Assembly (NCBI GenBank): GCA_016721085.1
Contig: JADKJI010000063.1
Span: forward strand, 186,001 to 250,000
Reading direction: 5' to 3'
Source: Chitinophagaceae bacterium
GTDB taxonomy: Bacteria; Bacteroidota; Bacteroidia; Chitinophagales; Chitinophagaceae
DNA: 64,000 bases
A program made the translations under genes and the position numbers. The first letter of the stretch is position 1; the number at the start of each line of letters is the position of its first letter. The notes below the pieces were generated by a model, which worked only from the letters and a program-made list of their open reading frames with translations, ran no database searches and was not told where the DNA came from. Shown here piece by piece: positions 23,145 to 32,521 of the stretch.

Positions 23145-24386
23145 ATGGCAAAAGCAACATTACATTGTTCATTTTGTGGCCGCAGTCGCGACGAAGTCAA
23201 AATACTGATCGCCGGCCGGGAGCGCCAAACATGTGAGAACAGCGTAGAACATCCGCAGGAGATCATAGAGCAGGAACTCTCCACCCGCACAGATGGCAGT
23301 GGTACCGGCTCATCTTCCTTTAAACTTACCGTTAAGAAACCGATAGAAGTAAAACGCTTTTTAGATGAATATGTAATTGGACAGGACGATGCCAAGAAAG
23401 TATTGGCTGTGGCTGTTTACAATCACTATAAGCGCTTACAACAGAAACCAGTAGAGAATGATATTGAAATCGAGAAGAGCAATATCGTAATGGTAGGAGA
23501 AACAGGTACTGGTAAAACACTTTTAGCAAAAACCATTGCCCGTTTATTGAACGTTCCATTTGCGATAGTAGATGCCACCGTATTCACAGAAGCTGGTTAT
23601 GTTGGGGAAGATGTGGAAAGCATACTTACCCGTTTGTTACAGGTTTGTAACTATGATGTAGCTGCTGCAGAGAAAGGCATCGTATATATCGACGAAATAG
23701 ATAAGATAGCCCGCAAAGGCGATAACCCTTCCATCACCCGTGATGTAAGTGGTGAAGGTGTACAACAAGGTTTATTGAAATTATTGGAAGGTACAGACGT
23801 ACTGGTTCCCCCTCAAGGAGGAAGAAAGCATCCTGAGCAGAAACTCATCAAGATCAATACTCAGAACATCCTCTTCATTTGCGGAGGTGCCTTTGACGGT
23901 ATTGACAGGGTAATTGCCCGCAGGGTAAATACTAATGCCATAGGCTTCAATGTAAATAAGGAATTGCAGGAGCACATGAAAAAGAACTTGCTTCAATATA
24001 TCAATGCTACCGACCTGAAGAGCTTTGGATTGATTCCTGAATTATTAGGACGTTTACCCGTTGTAACGCATCTTAATCCACTCGACCAACCAACGCTCAG
24101 GCTTATCCTAACCGAGCCTAAGAATGCATTGATCCGTCAGTATAAGAAATTATTCGAACTGGAAGGTATTCAGCTTACTATCGATGATGATGTACTCGAC
24201 TTCATGGTGGAAAAAGCATTGGAATTCAAATTAGGCGCTCGTGGATTGAGAAGTATCTGCGAAAGCATCCTTACAGAAGCCATGTTTGAATTACCCTCTT
24301 CAAAGGAGACCAGTTTCCACCTGAATCTTGATTACGCTAAGAAGCAATTCGACAAGAGTAAGATGAACCTTTTGAAAGTAGCCTGA
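23145..24386 (+). CDS. clpX: ATP-dependent Clp protease ATPase subunit ClpX
   Basis: AAA+ unfoldase that delivers substrates to ClpP. It has 413 residues. The N-terminal zinc-binding domain keeps C8, C11 and C30, but the fourth ligand is Ser33 (TCENSVEH instead of CxxC; codon AGC). Walker A is GETGTGKT (118-125), Walker B is IVYIDEID (about 179-186), and the pore loop region GYVGEDVES and sensor/arginine-finger segments are present. The ClpP-docking IGF-type loop is not obvious. The Cys-to-Ser change is one base from TGC and could be natural or an error. Confidence 0.95.
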   Translation: MAKATLHCSFCGRSRDEVKILIAGRERQTCENSVEHPQEIIEQELSTRTDGSGTGSSSFKLTVKKPIEVKRFLDEYVIGQDDAKKVLAVAVYNHYKRLQQKPVENDIEIEKSNIVMVGETGTGKTLLAKTIARLLNVPFAIVDATVFTEAGYVGEDVESILTRLLQVCNYDVAAAEKGIVYIDEIDKIARKGDNPSITRDVSGEGVQQGLLKLLEGTDVLVPPQGGRKHPEQKLIKINTQNILFICGGAFDGIDRVIARRVNTNAIGFNVNKELQEHMKKNLLQYINATDLKSFGLIPELLGRLPVVTHLNPLDQPTLRLILTEPKNALIRQYKKLFELEGIQLTIDDDVLDFMVEKALEFKLGARGLRSICESILTEAMFELPSSKETSFHLNLDYAKKQFDKSKMNLLKVA

Positions 24387-24421
24387 TAATAACAAAGCAA
24401 TCGAATTTCAACTATTTAATA

Positions 24422-24456
24422 AAAGCCAGGTATCCCTTATCTGGCTTTCTTTTTAA
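24422..24456 (+). terminator. Intrinsic terminator of clpX
   Basis: AAAGCCAG (24422-24429) pairs with CTGGCTTT (24441-24448), followed by CTTTTTA. Confidence 0.8.
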
Positions 24457-24466
24457 TAAAATCAAT

Positions 24467-24640
24467 ATGCAAGACCTAATCCAACGACTGATGGCAGAAG
24501 GCCTGAACGAACAGCAAGCCTACAAAGCAATTGAAGTGATTAAGAACTTCACCAAAGAGAAATTCCCCTTGTTTGGTGGAGCTATTGATAAGCTTTTTGA
24601 TAAGTATAGCCCAAAAAACGAAGAAGACTATCTGGATTAA
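24467..24640 (+). CDS. Small conserved-type protein, 57 residues
   Basis: ATG 24467 to TAA 24638-24640. The product begins MQDLIQRLMAEGLNEQQAYK and ends KNEEDYLD. It is helical and acidic, with a pattern of a two-helix EGLxxxQAxxAIEVIKNF unit followed by a Gly-rich turn (FPLFGGAID) and another helix. No membrane segment. It resembles small helical proteins of unknown function that I associate with Bacteroidota. It lies directly after the clpX terminator, 48 bases before the DUF2752 gene. Function unknown. Confidence 0.6.
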   Translation: MQDLIQRLMAEGLNEQQAYKAIEVIKNFTKEKFPLFGGAIDKLFDKYSPKNEEDYLD

Positions 24641-24688
24641 TTTTCCCAACGGTAAAGTACCATTCCAAAGAACTTTGTATATTATGGG

Positions 24689-25027
24689 ATGAAATGGCTT
24701 TTAAAGCATACTGAATTGATAGGATGGTGCATAGCTTTGCTATGTCCATTTTTTATTGACCCTGCCATACAAGACCATTTCTCCTTTTGCCTTTTTCATC
24801 AATTGGGAATAACCTGGTGTCCGGGATGTGGATTGGGCCGATCAATGGCATATCTGTACCAGGGAGAGCTGCAATTATCCTGGCAAACCCATTGGCTGGC
24901 AATTCCAACGTTACTTATTTTGATTGCGCGCATCGTACAACTACTTTTCTATTCAAAAAACAATAATAAACCAACCTACTATGGATCAAAGAATGCTTAT
25001 GATGCTTCCGGGTATACAACCCGATGA
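24689..25027 (+). CDS. DUF2752 membrane protein
   Basis: A 112-residue membrane protein with two or three hydrophobic segments (about 9-25, 31-45 and 68-90) and the DUF2752 hallmark CPGCGLGRSMAYL. The CxxC could bind metal or be redox active, but the family has no known biochemical role. Its last 47 bases overlap the next gene in another frame. Such overlap with a TM2 protein suggests translation coupling and a joint function in the membrane. Confidence 0.82.
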   Translation: MKWLLKHTELIGWCIALLCPFFIDPAIQDHFSFCLFHQLGITWCPGCGLGRSMAYLYQGELQLSWQTHWLAIPTLLILIARIVQLLFYSKNNNKPTYYGSKNAYDASGYTTR

Positions 25028-25331
25028 ACTGATGATGCTCGAGAATATGACAAAAGGATTATCCGATGAACAGATTGGAATGTTCATTTCCATGTATTCT
25101 TCAAAAAGAAAAGCACCCGATACCATATTGCTTACAACTGCTATTGGATTCGTTGGCTTCAACGGCATTCAGCGTTTCCTGATTGGCCAGGTAGGTATGG
25201 GCATATTATATTTTCTTACTGGTGGACTGTGTTTGATTGGTACTATCATGGACCTGATCAACCATAAGCAATTAGCTTCTGAATACAATCAGCAGCAAGC
25301 TATGGAGACCATGGGAATGATAAGAAGATAA
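24981..25331 (+). CDS. TM2 domain membrane protein
   Basis: A 116-residue protein. A Met-rich N-terminus (MDQRMLMMLPGIQPDELMML) precedes a TM2 domain of two transmembrane helices joined by a short turn (TAIGFVGFNGIQRFLIGQVG, then GILYFLTGGLCLIGTIMDL). ATG 24981 is preferred to the earlier in-frame ATG at 24924, which would lie deep inside the DUF2752 gene. TM2 proteins occur in many bacteria without assigned function. It ends before a terminator hairpin. Confidence 0.82.
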   Translation: MDQRMLMMLPGIQPDELMMLENMTKGLSDEQIGMFISMYSSKRKAPDTILLTTAIGFVGFNGIQRFLIGQVGMGILYFLTGGLCLIGTIMDLINHKQLASEYNQQQAMETMGMIRR

Positions 25332-25359
25332 AAAAAGCCTTCCCGTAAAACGGGAAGGC
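25331..25359 (-). terminator. Terminator of the acyl-CoA dehydrogenase gene
   Basis: GCCTTCCCG (25337-25345) pairs with CGGGAAGGC (25351-25359). On the minus strand a run of six T follows the stem, so it ends leftward transcription from 25395. Confidence 0.8.
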
Positions 25360-25394
25360 GCCACAAGACAAGCAACCTTAGAAAGAAAGGGTCA

Positions 25395-26540
25395 TTATCC
25401 CTTCAAGATTTCTCTGGAAATTACCAGTTTCTGTATTTCAGAAGTGCCTTCTCCGATAGTACATAGTTTACTATCGCGATAATATTTTTCTACGGGAAAG
25501 TCTTTCGTATATCCGTAGCCGCCGAAAACCTGAACAGCATCGGTGGCTACTTTAACTGCCACTTCACTGGCATAGTATTTAGCCATGGCAGCTTGTTTAG
25601 TCATAGCCAATCCTTTTATCTTCAAATCACAAGCCTCGAAAGTGAGTAATTCAGCCGCTGCTATTTCTGTAGCCATATCTGCCAGCTTGAACGATATCCC
25701 CTGAAAGTTGGATATGGGTTGATCGAACTGTTTTCTTTCTTTTGAATAGGCAACAGCCGCTTCATAAGCGCCTTTTGCAATACCTAATGACAAGGCAGCA
25801 ATAGAAATCCTTCCTCCATCCAACACTTTCAAAGATTGGCGGAATCCATCTCCTACTGCACCCATTCTTTGCGAATCTGAAATTCGGCAATTATCAAATA
25901 TCATTTCGGATGTTTCACTGGCTCGCATTCCTAACTTGTTTTCCTTCTTGCCACCAGTAAATCCTTTAGTTCCCTTTTCTACTATGAAAGCAGTAGCATT
26001 ATCTTTTGTACGGGCTTCGCCTGTGCGGGCAATCACAACAGCTACATCACCTGAAATACCGTGAGTGATCCAACACTTGGTTCCATTCAATATCCAATCC
26101 TCTCCATCTTTTACTGCTGTAGTCATCATATTACCTGCATCACTGCCTGTATTCGCTTCGGTAAGTCCCCAGGCACCTAACCACTCGCCATGAGCTAGTT
26201 TTGGCAGGTATTTCTTTTTTTGATCTTCGTTTCCAAAAGCCAATATATGTCCGGTACAAAGGGAATTGTGTGCAGCGAGACTAAGTCCAACTGAGCCACA
26301 TACTTTAGCTACTTCCTGTATAATAGCGACATATTCAAAGTAAGATAATCCGGCACCACCATATTGTTCAGGTACCAGTACACCCATCAATCCTAATTCA
26401 CCCATGGCTTTGAATACCTGCAATGGGAAAACCTGCTGCTCATCCCATTCCATAACATGGGGTTTGATATGCTTATTAGCAAAATCGCGGGCGGTATGCG
26501 CCACTTGTTGGGTCAGTTCAGAGGCAAGAAAATTCATCAT
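25395..26540 (-). CDS. Acyl-CoA dehydrogenase
   Basis: FAD enzyme that oxidises acyl-CoA to enoyl-CoA in fatty-acid or branched-chain breakdown. 381 residues with the usual three parts: N-terminal helices, a beta-barrel with GAWGLTEANTGSDAGN and CWITHG, and C-terminal helices with QVFGGYGYTKDFPVEKYYRD and IGEGTSEIQ, whose first Glu is the expected catalytic base of short/medium-chain types. The frame opens at TTG 26585; ATG 26540 or 26537 fits the family better. Substrate length cannot be judged. Lone gene on the minus strand. Confidence 0.93.
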   Translation of the reverse strand: MMNFLASELTQQVAHTARDFANKHIKPHVMEWDEQQVFPLQVFKAMGELGLMGVLVPEQYGGAGLSYFEYVAIIQEVAKVCGSVGLSLAAHNSLCTGHILAFGNEDQKKKYLPKLAHGEWLGAWGLTEANTGSDAGNMMTTAVKDGEDWILNGTKCWITHGISGDVAVVIARTGEARTKDNATAFIVEKGTKGFTGGKKENKLGMRASETSEMIFDNCRISDSQRMGAVGDGFRQSLKVLDGGRISIAALSLGIAKGAYEAAVAYSKERKQFDQPISNFQGISFKLADMATEIAAAELLTFEACDLKIKGLAMTKQAAMAKYYASEVAVKVATDAVQVFGGYGYTKDFPVEKYYRDSKLCTIGEGTSEIQKLVISREILKG

Positions 26541-26639
26541 ATTCAATAGAAATAAGGGAAACTGGCAAGTTTCAGGTGATTGCAAGATAATGGAAAATCA
26601 AATGCGCTAACAAGCGTTAGGTCAAATTAATTTTCCTGC

Positions 26640-27601
26640 CTATTCAACGCTTATATAGGGAACTAATTTTGCCAGCAGATCGCTATCTATAAGCTGGATC
26701 TTGCCCAAATCTGAAATATTCCGGAAGGGGCCATGCTGTGTGCGGTAGGCAATCAGCACTTTAGCCAATTTTTTCCTGATATAAGGGTGCTGTTCCAGTT
26801 CCGTTTCTGTTGCCGAATTGATAGAAACTTTATTAATGCCTTCCGGGATGCATTTCAGAATAGGCTTTATAAGCTGGAAAGTAGAATCGGGTAAACCGTA
26901 TACCTCAGCAACCTGGGTAATTGTATAAAATCCACCCAGCTTCTGTCTGAACTTAAGAATGCGATGAGTGAGTGCCGGGCCTATTCCATCCAGAGCCAGC
27001 CATTCGAGACTATCAGCTGCATTTATTTCAATTGAGGCTGGTGCTATGCGTTTGGTTTCCCTTGCAGGCTTATCAAATTTCTTAAATACAAATGACCCTG
27101 AATCGTATTTATTCTTTTCGAACTTATCATTTGCTGCAATGCTCACATATGGCAATAATTTCTCCGCTAAAGACGGAGCTATTCCATAAACCCTTTTTAT
27201 ATCATCAGGCTTTCTGAACTTACCGCCTTTTGACTGGTAATTTCGAATAGTTTTCACAGTACGCTTACTTAACCCAAGAGAAAGCCAGCCCTCATCATCG
27301 ATCGTATTTGGATCGAATGTGAAAAGCTTTAGCGCAGCAAAACGCTCCTCTTCTTTTTCTGAGGAATAATTTAAAGCATCGCTTCTTTCATTTCCAGAAC
27401 GAGCGTTCTCTTGCCGCATATCCTGTAATTCCCTTACAATCCTGTCATTTTCCAGAGAGCGGATTTCAGGTAAAGGGGTAAAAAATGATTTAGCAGAGAA
27501 GGCAGGCAAAATATCAAAATAACCAAAAAAAGCAAGGACATAATACCGGTAGTTTCTCTGCGGGTAAAATGAAAAAATTCCTTCCATTCGTCTTTTCGCA
27601 T
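26640..27601 (-). pseudogene. Helix-hairpin-helix membrane protein, one frame break
   Basis: A ComEA-like DNA-binding protein with three HhH regions (about residues 105-145, INAADSLEWLALDGIGPALT and INSATETELEQHPYIRKKL). The longest open frame (to 27587) has an odd start, but ATG 27601 in another frame encodes a natural N-terminus, MRKDEWKEFFHFTRRE, followed by a transmembrane helix (IMSLLFLVILIFCLP). The two join as ...LLNHFFTPLPEIRS if one T is added to the minus-strand T6 run (A6 at 27480-27485). With it the gene has 320 codons. It may be broken, slippage-prone or a sequencing error. Confidence 0.72.
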
Positions 27602-27779
27602 AAAATGAATTATATATGTATTCTGAAAAGAGAATGCTTTGTAAATGAGGTTAATGCAAAGGACTAAACGTTTTTAAAGGTAAACCCCTAATTCATGGAA
27701 CTAAGATATTTAAAATCAGATATAGACGTTTATCTACAAGGTATATAGAGATCCAATATTACATAAAAACAAATCGCAA

Positions 27780-28919
27780 ATGAAGATTCAACAACTTCAT
27801 CTTTCCAATTCTGAGTGGAAAACAACTTTTACTGGCGATGGATTTTCTCCGAAAGAAAGCCAATTAGTGTTGGCTTTTGGCGAGTCAAGCCTTCTTGTGG
27901 ATAGTTCACTTTTCAACAACCTAAAGGATAAATATCCAAATGCATCCATCATTTGTTGTTCAACAGCAGGTGAAATGAGTGATGATTCTGTTTATGATAA
28001 CAGTGTGGTGGTTACTGCCGTTCAAATGAACAATACCCGGTTATCATGTATTGAAACAAATATCAAACAACACCAGGACAGTCAGAAAACAGGTTACTAT
28101 CTGATGGAGCAATTACAAGCTCCGGACCTGAAAGCTGTATTCATACTCTCAGATGGTACACATATCAACGGAAGCGAATTGGTAGCAGGTTTCAATGAAA
28201 AAAACAAAAAGCATATACCCGTAACAGGTGGATTAGCCGGTGATGGTGCCCGCTTTGTAAAAACATATGTAGGTCTTAACAAGATACCGGAAGAAGGTAA
28301 TATAACAGCCATAGGCTTCTATGGTGATCATATTAAAGTAGGACATGCTTCTGTAGGCGGATGGGACGAATTTGGTCCGGCAAGAACGATTACCAAATCG
28401 CAGCAAAATGTGCTGTTTGAAATAGATGGCAAGAACGCACTTGACCTTTATAAAGAATATCTGGGTCCTTATAAAGATGATTTACCAGGATCTGCGTTAT
28501 TATTCCCATTATCTCTTCGTGATATAGCAACTGGTGAAACAATGGTTCGAACTATCCTTTCGATAAATGAAGAGGAGAAGTCGATGACATTTGCCGGGAA
28601 TTTACCGGAAGGAAGCAAGGTAAGGCTGATGAAAGCCAATTTCGACAAATTGATTGACGGCTCGTCAAATGCTGCTAAAAACAGCATGGAAACATTCTCT
28701 ACGAATCCTGATTTAGCAATACTTATTAGTTGTGTAGGAAGAAAATTGATTCTTCAGGAAAGAACGGAAGAGGAAGTACAATCGGCCCGTGAGATATTTG
28801 GAAGTCGCACACAAACAACCGGATTTTACTCTTACGGAGAAATATCGCCATTTCAGCCGAACAGTCGCTGTGGGCTGCACAATCAAACCATGACCATTAC
28901 AACCTTTACCGAAAACTAA
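27780..28919 (+). CDS. FIST sensor domain protein
   Basis: A 379-residue cytoplasmic protein consisting of FIST N (about 30-220, SIICCSTAGEMSDDSVYDNS, GLAGDGARF) and FIST C (about 225-360, ending RTQTTGFYSYGEISPF). FIST domains are thought to bind small ligands such as amino acids and to feed signals to linked kinases or cyclase modules. There is no effector domain, but a hybrid histidine kinase lacking its own sensor follows after 14 bases, so the two probably form one signalling unit. Confidence 0.88.
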   Translation: MKIQQLHLSNSEWKTTFTGDGFSPKESQLVLAFGESSLLVDSSLFNNLKDKYPNASIICCSTAGEMSDDSVYDNSVVVTAVQMNNTRLSCIETNIKQHQDSQKTGYYLMEQLQAPDLKAVFILSDGTHINGSELVAGFNEKNKKHIPVTGGLAGDGARFVKTYVGLNKIPEEGNITAIGFYGDHIKVGHASVGGWDEFGPARTITKSQQNVLFEIDGKNALDLYKEYLGPYKDDLPGSALLFPLSLRDIATGETMVRTILSINEEEKSMTFAGNLPEGSKVRLMKANFDKLIDGSSNAAKNSMETFSTNPDLAILISCVGRKLILQERTEEEVQSAREIFGSRTQTTGFYSYGEISPFQPNSRCGLHNQTMTITTFTEN

Positions 28920-28933
28920 CGTTACAGCACTCT

Positions 28934-30448
28934 ATGAAATACCACAAACTACTTGACAAACAAGTTAAGAAGCACTTCAAGGATGGCACTGAGTTGCCAG
29001 CCGGATTTGAAGAATTTCTTGCTGTGGTAAACAGTACCTACAACTCTTTTGAAAGGGATAAGCAGATTTCCGAGCATGCTTATATGATCAGTGAAAAAGA
29101 GTATCAAGAGGTATTGAACGACATGGAAGCCCAGAATAATATAAGGCACCAATCCATTGTAAAACTCAAGGAAGCTATCAATTCATTGGATCCTTCTGCC
29201 ACCATACCATTCGATATTGCTTCAGATGAACTGATAGATGTAGTTAGTTATCTTGAAAAACAGATTCAAAAGACCAAGTTATTGGAAGTTGAATTGACCA
29301 AAGCCAGGGATGCTGCTGAAAAAGCCGCAAAGGCCAAGGGCGATTTCCTTTCGGTGATGAGTCATGAAATAAGAACTCCACTTAATGCCATAATTGGTAT
29401 TGCGCATTTGATGATGAATGATGAGATGCCAGTATCGCAGATGGAAAATATGCGCACACTGAATATTTCTGCTGAAAACTTACTAAACCTTATAAATGAC
29501 ATCCTGGATTTCAGCAAAATTGAAGAAGGCAAGATTGAATTATCTGAACGAAGCATAGACCTCAGGCAATTGGTCAATAATATTAAAATGGCTAACCGCA
29601 TCAGGGCGGAAGAAAGAGGCAATATTATGAAGGTACTGTTGGATGCCGACCTGCCTCAATACCTGAGTATTGATGAAGTGCGACTTGGACAGGTATTAAA
29701 CAATCTCGTATCAAATGCTGTCAAGTTTACAAGAAATGGATTCATAACCATTGAAGTTTCAGTTGCAAAAAACACTCCTACTCATTCTTCAATATATTTT
29801 GCAGTAACTGATACGGGTATCGGTATAGAAAAGGATAAACAACAACTCATCTTTGAACATTTCTCACAAGCTAATTCAGAAATAACAAGGGAGTTTGGAG
29901 GATCGGGACTAGGATTAGCGATCATCAAGAGACTACTCTCACTCATGAAAACTGATATTCATGTAGAAAGTATTCCTGGGAAAGGAGCTAAATTCTATTT
30001 TACTATCGATTTCAAGAAAGGTACTGCTCCATTGGAAGTTAATAAACCAAAAAATGGACAAGTGCTTTCCGACCTTGCAGGATTAAAGATACTATTGGTA
30101 GAAGATGTTGAGTTCAATGTAATGGTGGCAGAGAAAATGCTGACTAACTGGAACGCTAAAGTTGAAGTAGCAGAAAATGGTTTACAGGCTATCGGAAAAG
30201 TAAGGGATGGCAATTTCGATATCATTCTAATGGACTTGCAGATGCCAATACTTGACGGTTATAGTGCCAGCCGTAACATAAGGGAGTTCAATAACAATAT
30301 CCCCATCATAGCTCTTACAGCATCTGCTTCTTCCGATGTACAAGAAAGGACAAAAGAAGCTGGAATGAATGGCTATGTATCCAAACCATTTAAACCGGCA
30401 GATCTTTTTGATACCATTACAAAATACACCGGAAAACAAGCCTCATAG
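28934..30448 (+). CDS. Hybrid histidine kinase with C-terminal receiver
   Basis: A 504-residue soluble kinase. The first ~115 residues are helical with no transmembrane segment or recognised sensor; a coiled linker follows. HisKA has H144 in VMSHEIRTPLN; the HATPase domain (about 240-360) shows N box NNLVSNAVKF, G1 VTDTGIGIE and G2 GGSGLGLAI. The receiver (about 385-500) has acidic pocket VEDVE, phospho-acceptor D434 (ILMDLQMP) and K in VSKPFKPA. With no DNA-binding domain, output must be by phosphotransfer or protein contact. It overlaps the end of the convergent next gene by six bases. Confidence 0.93.
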   Translation: MKYHKLLDKQVKKHFKDGTELPAGFEEFLAVVNSTYNSFERDKQISEHAYMISEKEYQEVLNDMEAQNNIRHQSIVKLKEAINSLDPSATIPFDIASDELIDVVSYLEKQIQKTKLLEVELTKARDAAEKAAKAKGDFLSVMSHEIRTPLNAIIGIAHLMMNDEMPVSQMENMRTLNISAENLLNLINDILDFSKIEEGKIELSERSIDLRQLVNNIKMANRIRAEERGNIMKVLLDADLPQYLSIDEVRLGQVLNNLVSNAVKFTRNGFITIEVSVAKNTPTHSSIYFAVTDTGIGIEKDKQQLIFEHFSQANSEITREFGGSGLGLAIIKRLLSLMKTDIHVESIPGKGAKFYFTIDFKKGTAPLEVNKPKNGQVLSDLAGLKILLVEDVEFNVMVAEKMLTNWNAKVEVAENGLQAIGKVRDGNFDIILMDLQMPILDGYSASRNIREFNNNIPIIALTASASSDVQERTKEAGMNGYVSKPFKPADLFDTITKYTGKQAS

Positions 30449-31219
30449 CTTCAGTTGCAATCCATCGTAAGCGAGGAAAAAGGTCTCCGGTAATTCATTC
30501 TCCACATTATCATGCTTACCCAATTGGTGACTTATATGGGTGAAATAGGTTTCTTTATTGGCAAGATCCTTCCCTACTGAAATACCTTCTTCAAGAGTAA
30601 AGTGTGAGATATGTTTTTCTTTTCTCAATACATTTAATACCAGAATATCACCACCGGCAATTTTCATTCTTTCTTCAGCTTCTATCCTATTGGCATCAGT
30701 TATATAGGTGAATCCGCCAAAACGGAAACCGAGTACCGGCATTTTATGATGCCATACTTCAATTGGCAGCACTTCTATATCTCCAATAATAAATGGATCG
30801 GCACTGATAGTATTTAATTTAATTTCCGGCACACCGGGATATCTTGTTTCGGCAAAAGCGTAAGGGAACTCCCGCACCAGCACATCCTGTGTCATTTCGT
30901 TCGCATATACCTGCATGGGTAACCCTGATAGGTAATTATATGCGCGAACATCATCAAGTCCTGCTACATGATCTTTATGCGGATGCGTGAACAGGATAGC
31001 ATCGAGTTGCTTCACCTTGGCTCTTAGCATCTGGTACCTGAAATCGGGACCGGCGTCGATAACGATAGTTGTTGTTGCTGATTGTACCAGCAAACTGGAC
31101 CGGAGGCGGTTATCTTTTTGATTAGTGGATTGACACACCTCGCATTCGCATCCAATCATTGGGACGCCGCTGCTGGTTCCGGTACCGAGGAATGTGATTG
31201 TAAGAGAAGGGTAACTCAC
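30443..31219 (-). CDS. PhnP-like MBL-fold metallo-hydrolase
   Basis: A 258-residue metallo-beta-lactamase-fold hydrolase, cytoplasmic. It has the metal-binding HPHKDHVAG (HxHxDH), later His in EVWHHKMPVLGF, Asp in YITDANRIE, and the final His in FTHISHQLGKH. The N-terminal Cys-rich loop GVPMIGCECEVCQS is typical of PhnP-type phosphodiesterases. The family cleaves cyclic phosphate or related esters; the substrate here is unknown. It converges with the hybrid kinase gene, overlapping by six bases. Confidence 0.88.
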   Translation of the reverse strand: MSYPSLTITFLGTGTSSGVPMIGCECEVCQSTNQKDNRLRSSLLVQSATTTIVIDAGPDFRYQMLRAKVKQLDAILFTHPHKDHVAGLDDVRAYNYLSGLPMQVYANEMTQDVLVREFPYAFAETRYPGVPEIKLNTISADPFIIGDIEVLPIEVWHHKMPVLGFRFGGFTYITDANRIEAEERMKIAGGDILVLNVLRKEKHISHFTLEEGISVGKDLANKETYFTHISHQLGKHDNVENELPETFFLAYDGLQLKL

Positions 31220-31245
31220 GATGCAAAAGTACGAAATAGGATGAA

Positions 31246-31930
31246 CAGCCAGTACAGGACCTTGATGGAAAGGATAATAGGGATATACAGGATGTTTCTT
31301 CGAAACACTTTTGTCTTATGCAGGATTAAAGGATTAAAGGAAATACAGGATTAACAGCCAATACAGACTGGGATTCTTTTGATTTATGTGATTAGCTGTG
31401 ATATTACTGCCGAGGTACCTGGATGAATAAATTTTATGTTTCTTCGAAACATATTTGTCTGGACTAGGATGTAAAGGATGGAAGGATGTACAGGATGAAC
31501 AGCCAATACAGACTGGGATTAACTTGATTTTAGAGATTAGCTGAGATTTGCTCTGTTTGCCGCTAAGGTGCGTGTCTTCACGCACCTCATTAAACCATTT
31601 TGACTCTTGACAAAAAATCACAGCTAATCAAATAAATCATAGTAATCCCAGTCTGTATTGGCTGTTCATCCTGAATATCCTTAAATCTTTATTCATTCTA
31701 CACTTTCTAACAAATATAAATCTCGTGTATTCTCAGAATAATTACATTAGTCTTAGTTTATAAAGTACTGTGGGACCCCTGCTTTCGCAGGGTGACGGCG
31801 GGCGTAATTAGTTGTGGTCAGCAATAATTCAAAGACCATCCTGTACATCCCTTCATCCTTTCCATCAAGGTCTTGCATTTGTTGTCAATCCTAGTACAGA
31901 CAATTATGTTTCGAAGAAACATAACCTTGT
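31246..31930. repeat. Cluster of the modular repeat family, both orientations
   Basis: Two forward copies (31246-31402 and about 31422-31594) are followed by reverse-orientation pieces (about 31610-31690 and 31838-31925). Modules seen: CAGGACCTTGATGGAAAGGA, palindrome GTTTCTTCGAAAC, CAGGATTAAAGGATT, core ACAGCCAATACAGACTGGGA, a GATTTATGTGATTAGCTG segment, and the hairpin AGGTGCGTG-TCTT-CACGCACCT (31566-31587). A second phrase, CCCCTGCTTTCGCAGGG (from 31777), recurs at 40803. No coding content. Confidence 0.9.
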
Positions 31931-31935
31931 TCTCT

Positions 31936-32385
31936 TTAGCCTCCAAAGTATCCGAGTCCGCGCGACATAAGACCTGCGAGTAGTGGTATAATCGCTAATA
32001 GTATCAATTCCAGTTTAATCAGTAATGGTATTGAAGATGGAAGGGTGATGGTTTCATCCTGGGTACCTTTGCGTTGTTTGAGAAAGTAGATGGTAGGTTT
32101 GATAGACAAGATTCCAACTAAGAGGAAAAGTGAAATTTTGGTATGGAAGATCCAGTTCTTGCTGTAATAAATGGTTGGTTTGCCAATGCCACTGAACCAG
32201 AGGGTGAGACCGGCGGCGAGGAGTACTAAAGAAGCGATACCATAGAGAGCATCTATTTTTGCCAGTCGACTAATCTCTGATCTGGTCATTTCATTTTTTA
32301 CCAATACAGATTCAATAGCAAGAGTAGCTACAATGGTAAAGATGCTAATGAAGTGCAAATAACGCAGAAGAATTTCGAGTGTCAT
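31936..32385 (-). CDS. DUF2214-type integral membrane protein
   Basis: A 149-residue protein with four hydrophobic helices (about 5-25, 48-66, 82-102 and 125-145). It begins MTLEILLRYLHFISIFTIVA, and a conserved-looking KNWIFHTKISLF segment lies mid-protein. The pattern fits DUF2214 membrane proteins, some related to heme-binding or CopD-like families; His11 and His80-region could be ligands, though this is conjecture. Flanked by repeats on the left. Confidence 0.7.
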   Translation of the reverse strand: MTLEILLRYLHFISIFTIVATLAIESVLVKNEMTRSEISRLAKIDALYGIASLVLLAAGLTLWFSGIGKPTIYYSKNWIFHTKISLFLLVGILSIKPTIYFLKQRKGTQDETITLPSSIPLLIKLELILLAIIPLLAGLMSRGLGYFGG

Positions 32386-32455
32386 ATCCAGTAACCTTTT
32401 GAGTTCAATATGAAGTTACTAGATTGACAGGATTCTCAATTCGCAAAATAAAAAA

Positions 32456-32514
32456 AGCCTACAGCAGATAAGACACCTGCATTGCAAGTGTTCCAATAAC
32501 TACTGTAGGCACTA
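32456..32514 (-). terminator. Terminator with nested stem, minus strand
   Basis: Outer stem GCCTACAG/CTGTAGGC at about 32458 and 32507 encloses an inner hairpin (ACACCTGCATTGCAAGTGT). On the minus strand the outer stem is followed by T residues, so it would end transcription of the truncated-looking secreted protein gene at 32522-33245. Confidence 0.6.
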
Positions 32515-32521
32515 TAAAGAA

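Noticed and set aside
31246..31930. CRISPR-like array
   Set aside because: Units are long, degenerate, in both orientations and lack uniform spacers; no cas gene is in the window.
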